DNA of 43,265 nt from a candidate division SR1 bacterium (GTDB lineage: Bacteria > Patescibacteriota > JACMRA01). Below the pieces are notes generated by a model that did no database searches, had not been told where the DNA came from, and saw nothing but the letters and a program-made list of their open reading frames with translations. Positions 1-9,700 of this stretch are shown here, piece after piece (the first letter of the stretch is position 1; each line of letters starts with the position of its first letter). The stretch covers positions 1-43,265 of the forward strand of contig JACMQI010000024.1 of assembly GCA_014377045.1 (NCBI GenBank). Direction: 5' to 3'. Both the position numbers and the translations under genes were made by a program.

Positions 1-720
1 CGTTACTTATCAACAAACTACCATTTAGATTTGCAACATCAGCTATATTTTTTTCGTAAGTTGTTCCTGCTCCACCAGGTGAACTTCCACTACCACCAGT
101 ATTAGAGACAGTACCTGAAAATGTTTTTGTAGCATAGTACAATGCTATCCTACCTCCGCCTCCACCAGAATTGCCAGCGCCTCCATGATTTCCACCGTTT
201 GCTGAGATAGTTCCTGTTCCAGCTAGTGTAGTTGCTTGAAGCCAGATAGATCCACCTGAACCACCTGATGGATAGTAATTTGGTACCCCACCATTTGCTG
301 AGATATTTCCATTGTTTGTTAAAGTTCCGGTAACTGCAAGCTTGATAGCTCCACCTCCATTACCACCTGCATAGCCACAAGAACCACCACCAGCTGAACC
401 AAGATCAGTAGGTTGAGTGATAGAGCCGTAGGTATTAGCTGCATTGTAACCACTTTGACCACCTTTTCCACCATAGCTTCCTCCTGAAACTGCTGCATAA
501 CAACTTCCATTACTATTTCCTGCTCCTGGCCCTTGACCAGCTACTATAGTTCCTATGTATCCTTTGGTATTTCCGTCTATGGTACCGAGTATATTGGCTG
601 ACTGAGCATATATTTTTACTACTTTTCCTCCAGTAGATCCTGTACCAGGTGTGTTGTCAAGACTAGCTGTGACCCCACCATTAACTCTAAACTCATTTAT
701 ATTACAATAACTACCAGACA
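1..720 (-). other. Glycine-rich repeat domain at the visible C-terminal end of the giant protein
   Basis: From about residue 3724 to the window edge the protein becomes very rich in Gly, Ser, Asn and Ala. It contains two similar I-S-A-N-G-G phrases (G-N-I-S-A-N-G-G and G-T-I-S-A-N-G-G) and runs such as SGGGGRIALYY. This looks like a Gly-rich extended or beta-helical stalk of the kind found in large bacterial adhesins. It follows an Fn3 domain and a short Cys-containing stretch. The domain continues past the left edge, so its length and any C-terminal anchor cannot be judged. Confidence 0.7.
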
Positions 721-3700
721 AAGTTTGATTTGTAGATATAATTAAATTTGCTCCTCCAATGTCAGTATCACAGTCCAATTTACTTACACTAAAAATATTG
801 GAATCAACACTATTACCGACGCTATTTACAGCAATAACTTTAAATTTGTAGGATTGTCCTGGTATCAAACCAGAAACTGCGGCAAAGTTGTTAGAACTCA
901 TACCATCATTAAAAATAGTTTCAGTAGCAAAGTTGTTTTGTGAGTATTTTATGATATAATCAGTTATCGGACTACCATTACTGTTCGGAGTAGACCATAC
1001 GAGATTTTGTGTATCGCCCTCAGAGGCCACACCCCTAAGATCAGTTACTTGGTTTGGAACAGCACTCACACCATAATTATAAAGATTGTTACCAGTTCCC
1101 GAAACTCCATCAGTATTGGTTACTTTTACATTTACAGTATTTGACCCAGCAGGCGTGTAAGCAGTGACGGTATGATCGTCAATAAAAGCACCTACAACTG
1201 TATTATTTGCAAAAGATACGTCAATTGCCTTGATTTGTGATCCTATAGTAACCGTAGGCTCTATAGCTGAAAATTTACGTACTAAAATAAAGTCAAACTT
1301 CACACCTGTAGCAGTCTCATCTCTATCAACACTAAATCCTACTTTTCCTGAACTGAATGAAGAATCATTTGCAGTAGTCGTAGTTGTTTGATTTGAGTCG
1401 AGTTTAGTTACACTATTTGATAATGAAGATCCATTAAATGATACTATTTGTCTATAACTAGTATTTGCTACTACACCTCCATTTGTTGGAGTCGCTGAAA
1501 TATTGCTGAAAGTTCCGCCTACACGCTTCACAAGTTCGTTTATATTTGTGTTATATGCTTCGAGAAATCCTGTATATTGATTGTTAGTGTCAGTATATCT
1601 AAACGAAACCCCTTTTCCTTGACTAGAACCTACGCTAAGTGGTGTATTTATCGTCTCAATTACAGCATTGGAAGTAGCAAAAGTCTTTGATATAAAGTGA
1701 CTATAAGGTACACCTGCAGATCCTGTAAGCGGTACCTGTAGTACGCCTCCGCTTTGAGTCCATGTATTACCTATTGCATCCCATTTATTTGTATCGATAG
1801 TATTTCCTTCGAAATCGTCAAAAAATTCAAATACATTATTTCCATTACTTTGTGAAGTCAAATTAGCTAATCCGTAAAACAGATTTAATTTTACAAAAGA
1901 CCCAGCATCTATATTAGGAATTTTAGTCCAAATGATGGTTTTATCTGTATTACATCCTGATTCAATCCAATACGGCAGGTCACCATTATCAGTATTTCTG
2001 ATTCTAAGATTTGAACAATCACTCGCTAACTTATTACTACTAATAAGACTAGATGTATTTACAACAAATTTAGTTTGATAATCTACCAAAGCAGTTGCAT
2101 TTGGATTTGAAATAGTAATAGGAATGAAACTATAGTTTAATGATGCAAAGTTAGTTCCACTTACGGTTACAAATGCACCACCACTATTAGGACCAGCATT
2201 TGGGCTAACAGAAGTTACTGTTGGAGCAACATAATTATAAGTAACATTGGTATTACTATCTATGTTGCCTGGAACTGTCATTTTTATGTTATAAGTTCCA
2301 AGTGGATTTGCAGGAATAGTGACTTTGACCTTTGTTGGTGATATAAATTGTACGGAAGTAGCATTTACGTTACCAATTTTCACTATAGTTTGAGAATATT
2401 CGTCTAAGATAGTTGTAGTTAGCTGATCTAAAGGTACTTTCGTGACAAATGTTTGTCCTGGATTAGAAGTACTAGAATAACCATAGTTATTGTATAAATC
2501 AGAGATTTCAGAAGCGCTTAAAGCTCGATTATAGATCTGTAGTTCATCGATAGAACCACTAAATACTCTACCGCTTGGATAATCAGTCGATCCAATAGTA
2601 AGATTAACTGACTGGACATTTGAAGAACCTATGGTTCCAGATGATACAGAGTTATTCATATAAAGCGATACGTTAGTTCCACTCATTGTCACAGCTTCAT
2701 GATTCCATGTATTTAAAGTAGCTGCTGGTGCAGACCCTGGAACATAATCGTTACAGTACGTTGCCATGCTAGGTCTTCCAGAGCTTTGAATAGACATCAA
2801 AAAAGAAATTCCAGAGCAACCTCTACCTCCCCAGTTAGCAATACCATTATACGATGCATCATTATAACCAGTTGGCTTGATCCATGCGACTGTAGACATA
2901 TTGCTTCCAGTTGGTAAGTTGACAGAAGCTCTTGTAAGCGAGCTATTTGACCCGTTAAAACCTCTTGCATTACCAAATTTACCTGGAGTAACAGTTGTGT
3001 TAGTACCGCCAGTTACACTATTAGTATTTTGAGTATCTTGAGCAGCACTTGATACATTTTCATCCATAGTAAAAGAGCTTACTAAGCCGCTAATTTTTCT
3101 AATAAAGACATTATCTGGGTTAGAAGCCGAAGCACTATTTAGATCACCATAAGAAAAATAAATTTCATTATTACCGGTATTCAAACTTGGCACTTTTATC
3201 CATATTTTAGTAGATGAAGTATTGCATCCTGTTTCTATCCAGTATGGTATATTATTATCATTTTGACTATCGCTAAATCTTATATCACCACAGTCTGATC
3301 GCATCTTACCTTGAGAAATTAGTTGAGAAGTATCTATATTTAGTGAAGTTTGATAATCTATAACACTAGTTTGAGTACCATTATTAAGTACAATTTTGCG
3401 ATTATAAACCCCTCCACCACCACCGAATGGAAAGTAATTACCATCTATCGTTATTTGATTACCACCCGCACTAGGTCCTGAATTTGGAGTTACTGAAGTT
3501 ATAATAGGTGCTACGTAAGTAAAGCCATTTGTTAACACCGCTGAATCACCGTTAGTATTGTTAAATGTTATATTCGCTGTACCTGGAATATGAGACGGTG
3601 TAGTTGCTGTAATAGTAGTAGAATTAACTAGTACAATTTTGGTTGCTTTCACAGTATCAAATAATACTGAAAAGTTTAGTGATTCTGTGCCAATATTTAA

Positions 3701-6700
3701 AATAGGTGAATTTGAAATACTATATAATTGATACTTTGCATTGAGATAACTTTCAATACTTTGCCTGTCCTGCGAGGAAAGCGAAGTGTCAAAAACCATA
3801 ACTTCGGCAACATCTCCATTAAAATATCCGTAACCTCCACCTCCACCTCCAAATGTTTTAGGTGCATAAATATTTGTTCTTGTAGAAGTCAGTCCATTTC
3901 TCACAATCTGCCCATTTAGATCGATTCGTGCAGTTTTATCTGTGTATGAGTAGCTAAGCGAACTAAAATTATTTCCATTGTTGGACGTTGTTACGGCTGG
4001 TGCAGTAAGATAACTAGGTGCATGCTCATGAACAGAAATACCGTTTGTTCCAAAGGCTATACCTGATCCACTATCAGAATTACCAGGATTTTCCGGGAAA
4101 GATAAGTATTGTCTAGCTGTTGTATCTGCTGAAGATAGATTCTCCGCTGGTAATGGTGTGCTTGAATTTGGCTTAGCTACATAGAAAGCAGTAAAATTAT
4201 TTGCGCCAAGCTGAGTTGTAGTATTGATGTAGTCATCTATTCCGTCAAATCTAATTATTGGCTGACCATTGAGCTGATCTTTCAAAAATACTGGACTGTA
4301 AGCCGCTGATGCCTGAGTTACATTATTGAAATTTGATGTTCTGTCGTTCCAAGTACCTATAGATGAGCTACTACAAGTACCGTCACAGAATTTGATGTCT
4401 TCAAAAGTATCACCTATTCCCCATATTGAGGCATCCGCTATCAAATTAAGGCTTGTTGGAGTATTACCGCTTTGGTAAAAAGCCATACCGTTCTTTTTGT
4501 AAAAGACTTTATTATTCAAAAGTTCAACAGATACTCTATCTCCTGGGACAACTGAGCCATAGCCTCCCGCATAACCGCCGCCTTGATAAACTTGAAGACT
4601 ACCATTTGCTGCTATATAAATAGCAAAATCAATATCAGTGTAGTTGCTATCCGTGTTTCCATTAGACAGCCCGATCATCATATTTGTTCTTCCAGTTAAT
4701 TGTTGCGGTATTTTAGCTGATACATATCCTTTTCCTTTTGAAATAGCATTTGTAGTAGTAAATCCTGCGTCCCAAGAACCATCGCTACCACCAGTTTTAC
4801 TAATATTACCACCATCTATAGTCACTCCTACGAGATTTTCAAAACCTGGCCTGACTTCTACGCTTTGATCTGGTATATTATTTGCAGATAACCAGAGCTT
4901 ATTGGTAGCACTTGCAAGTACACTTCCAAAACTAAAATTAGCAATATTTGACTGTGAAGTCAGTGCAGCATTTCCATATGAAAAGTATATCTTGTTTTGA
5001 CCGACTGAAAGCGTAGGCTTTTTAAACCAAACTATAGTTGTGGCTGTGTTGCATGTTGTATTATCAAAATAATAAACAAGATCAGTAGATTCGTCGCTAT
5101 CTTTAAGCCTTATATCACCGCAATCACTTTTCATCTTACCCGCTGTGATGAGACTTGCAGTATCTAATTTAAAACTTCCCTCATAATTAGTGATAGCACT
5201 AGCTGCTGGATTTGTAATATCAATAGTTTTATTATATCCAACTGAACTAAAATTCGTACCTGTAATAGTCACATCCGTACCACCAGTTACTGGTCCTACA
5301 TTTGGAGAAACAGAAGTAATAGAAGGTCCTGCGTAAGTAAAACCATTTGTCAAAACACCCTCATCTCCGCTCGAGTTAACAAACTTAACATTTACACTGC
5401 CTGCAGTATGACTAGGAACCTTAACTGATACAGAAGTTGAGTTGATAAGAGTAGTATTTGATGCTAGTGTAGTACCAAAATATACCTTTACATCTTTTGT
5501 TTCTTCGTTACTGGTAATGGTAGGTAGAGTAGATGTATTAAAAAGCTGATATTTTGTATTTAAGTATTTTTCTATAGATAAACGATCTGGAGTTGAAAGG
5601 GCTGTATTAAAAATTATAGTTTCAGCTATATCACCATTGAGCCATTCAGCACTCACTTCAAAAGGTCTACCTAATCTTAAAGGTTGACCATTATATGAAG
5701 TATAGTCTAATGCTGTACTAAAACTTTGTAGATTACCATTAGTTCCAACCAAATGATCTGTACCGCTATTTCCAATTATAGTTTTTAATTGAAATTGACC
5801 TAAATTACATGGAAAATTTAAAACATTACCATCTGATCCTGAATAAAATCTATCACAAACAACTTGCAATTTTCTTCTTGATCCACCACCCTGATTGACA
5901 TCATTTTTTCCTATAAAAGTACCTCCACCTACATTACTTTTTCCAACTATAAATATACTTGGATTGGATATGTTGAATTGTGAAGGGTTAGCAACATCTA
6001 GTGAATCATCTGACCCATCAAATCTTACAACTGGCTGACCATTTAATGTATTATTTTTTAGAATTGGTTTATTAATAGAAGTTGATCGTGAAGCATTATT
6101 GAAATTACTTGACCTGTCTTTCCATAAAGACACTTGGCCTCCATCAGTCGTGACATCAACTCCAGTATTTGCCGATAGCCATAGTTTGTTATTTGTGCCG
6201 GTCAGTAAAGATCCAAAGCTAAAATTAGATATATTAGATTGAGACGTGTTAGCTAATTTACCATAGTTTAGATAAATAGTATTATTTCCTGCGTTTAATG
6301 TTGGTTTTTTGAACCAAACTATTGTATTAGGCAAATTACAATCCCCATCTATCCAGTAACTTAAGTTCGTAGTTTCGTCAGAATCCAATACTCTTAAGTC
6401 ACCACAGTCACTTCTAAGTTTATTTGCAGCAATTAAACTAGCAGTATCAATCTTTATACTACCTTCGTAGTCTGAAATAGATGTATTTAATGGATTATTG
6501 ATTGATATAGATTTTTTGTAACCTGCAGATGCAAAATTTGCACCATTGATAGTCACGGTATCCCCGCCTAAAGTGCTACTAGAATTAGGCGATACAGAGG
6601 AAATAGTCGGTGCTAGATAAGTAAAACCATTAGTAAGAGTTGCGCTATCTCCACTAGAATTACTAAAAACTACATTGACTGCACCAGCCGTATGTGAGGG

Positions 6701-9700
6701 CACAACAGCCGTAACGGTAGTTGTATTTACAACTGTTAGATTTGTTGCTGGAGTGTTACCAAATAATACAGTAATGCCATTAAATTCTGATCCAGTAGAA
6801 ATACTTGGTAAATTAGATGGGTTAAATAAACGATATTTTGTATTCAAATAATTTTCTACTGTTTGGCGATCCGTATTTGAAAGTGCGCTATTAAATAAAA
6901 GAACTTCGGCAATATCACCATTAAAATAATTACCTCCACCTGAAACAATTGAAGTGTATCCTAAATCAAACGTTCCCGTTGTAAAATTTGAATCGCTCTT
7001 AGTACCAGTAGTTCCCGCTTGTCCATTTAAATACATTATATTGGTAGATCCATTATAAACTGAACTAGATAATTTGGCTTGACCTGCAAATGCGTCCTGC
7101 GTAGAGAAAGATGCACCAGAAGCACTGCCCCATGCTGAAATAAATTTACTACCTCCTTGAGGAGGATAATAGTAAGGTCCAGCAAAAAATCCTGTTGTAC
7201 TATCAGGACCCCAAGAAACTGGAGATGGCCCATAATTTGAAGGAAAATTTAAGTGATTTGTGACAGAAAATAGAGTAAAATTTGTATTTCCGGATAATGG
7301 CAGAGGTGCGCTCATTCCATCATTAACACCATCAAATCTAATCACTGGTTGACCATTTAGTGCATTAGTTTTGAGTATTGGTTGTCTAGTTGACGATGCT
7401 TGAAGCGCGTTATTACCTAGCCCTGATTTATCAGTCAAGTTTGAAATTGATCCATTATCTGAAGTTTGACCGTTAGCAGTGTTCGCGGAAACCCAAAGTT
7501 TGTTATTTGCACCACTTATAATAGGCCCGAAACTGAAGTTATTTATATTACTCTGACTAAAATTAATAGAATTTCCATAAGACAAAGTCACTGTTGAAAC
7601 ACCTGTTGGTAAATTTGGTTTTTTAAACCATAAAATGCTTGAAGGATTATTACAAGACCCCTTTTCAAGATAATAGCTTAGATTTGTAGTGCCATCACTA
7701 TCTTTAACTCTCAGATCTCCACAGTCACCTCTTAATTTACCAGCACTAATAAGGCTGGCGGTATCGAGTGTAATACTCCCCTCATAGTTTGTGATGGCAT
7801 TAATATCTGGGTTAGTTATAGATATGACTTTTTTATAACCATCTGAAGCAAAATTTGTACCACTAATAGTCACAGTATCACCACCTACAGTACTACCTGA
7901 ATTAGGTGATACGGAGGAAATAGTAGGAGCAGCATACGTAAACCCATTGACTAGTGTATCAGTTTGATTATTATTATCTGTGACTACGATATTTTTAGGT
8001 CCTGTAGATCCAGCAGGTACATTTACTAAAAACGAATTTTTGGCACCACCTATCACGGAAGTGGTAGCATTATTACCTCCAATTGTAACTTTTAATGGGA
8101 TTGTCAAACTTGCAGATGATTGTGAAGGAATATTAGAAAGTATTCGGTATTTCTTCCCTAAATAATTTTCGATTTTTGCATTATCACTTGTATCAAGTGG
8201 CGTATTAAAAATGACTATTTCACTTGTCAAACCAATTAATGGTCCATGAAAACCTCTATCTTTATCAAAAGTATTTGCCCCTACATTTCCAGTAGTTATA
8301 AGTGAAAACATCAATGGTTGGTTATAAATTGGGACTGTAGAAATGGTGCTAGCAGCCGATCCATTTATTCGAAATATTCCACTTGTGATATTACCACTAG
8401 CAATTCCATTGGCAAAATAAGCACCATCGCCGCTTCTATGAAAATCATATGAGCCAGTATCTCCAAGTAAAAATGATCCAGCTCCACCTCCTGGTGCGGT
8501 TTCTTTCCAAACTATATATACAGAGCGAATATCCGAGACACGATTTGTAAATGAATAGCTATTTGATCCATTAAATTGTAAAGTTGGTTGATTATTAATA
8601 CCTGAATTTTGATAAGTTGCTCCAGAAAATCCACCTTGAATATTAAGATCATTACCATTTCCAGATTGATCTTGCCACTTAGAAACAATACCTCCATTAG
8701 TAGTTGTACTCGTTCCCGCGTTTGCCTTAACCCAGAGTTTGTTTGTCGCTGGATTAAATAATGCACCAAAAGATAAGTTTGTTATACTACTTTGACTAGC
8801 AAATCCAGGATTATTAAATGTGATAAAAATATCACTTAAACCTGCTGGCAAGGTAGCAAGTTTGTACCAAACTAGTGTTTTTGTAGTATTACATCCTGAT
8901 TCAATCCAGTAAGGTGCGTTAATAGAAGCAGAATCTAAGACTCTAAGGTCACCACAATCAGGTCGCATTTTTCCTTGTGAAATCAAAGTAGCAGTATCAA
9001 TTACACTAACATCTTCATAATTAGTAATAGCACTACCAGGATTATTCAATGTTATCTTTAGATTTTCTCGAGTGTCTAAATTGATACCAGTTAACGTTAT
9101 ATTATAGCCTCCTACTGTAGCTCCAGTGTTTGGAGTAACTGCGGAGATTTTAGGAGCAAAAGCTATATCTTGAGCCTGACTCGCAATAGAATTTTGTAAT
9201 GTATTATACGCTGTAATTCTAAAGCTATAAGGTCCAGTTGTTAAATTAGTTATACTTGCAGAAAGACCAGCAATATAGATGGAACTTATATTAGAGCTAA
9301 ATCTATCATTTGAGTACTCGATTTTATAACCAGTTGCACCAGTTACTGCACTCCAAGAAAGATTTACAGCGGTCTCGTTAGCTTGTTTAGAAACAGTAAA
9401 TCCACTAGGAGTACTTAGAATTGTCAGCGGTGAAGCAGTAGTATCAGCGCTACCTAATGTATAATAACCAGCTTGCAAATTTGTATCTGAAACCGCAAAA
9501 GATACACGATCGCCGTTGGTAATAGTCGTGCTTGTTGTTGCAAGAGCAGTAAAAGCTCCACTAGTACCATTTCTATACAATAATTTATAATTTGAAGTTA
9601 CTCCAGGAATTCCTAATGAGTACTGTGACAAATCGAAAGAAAGAGTAGCGTTTATACCATTTACAGATGTCTTACCAATGCCCCAAATTCTGTTCCAGCG

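Noticed and set aside
4900-8000. Repeats considered as a CRISPR array or satellite DNA
   Set aside because: The periodicity is about 1.3 kb, the copies are diverged, and the reading frame is kept throughout.
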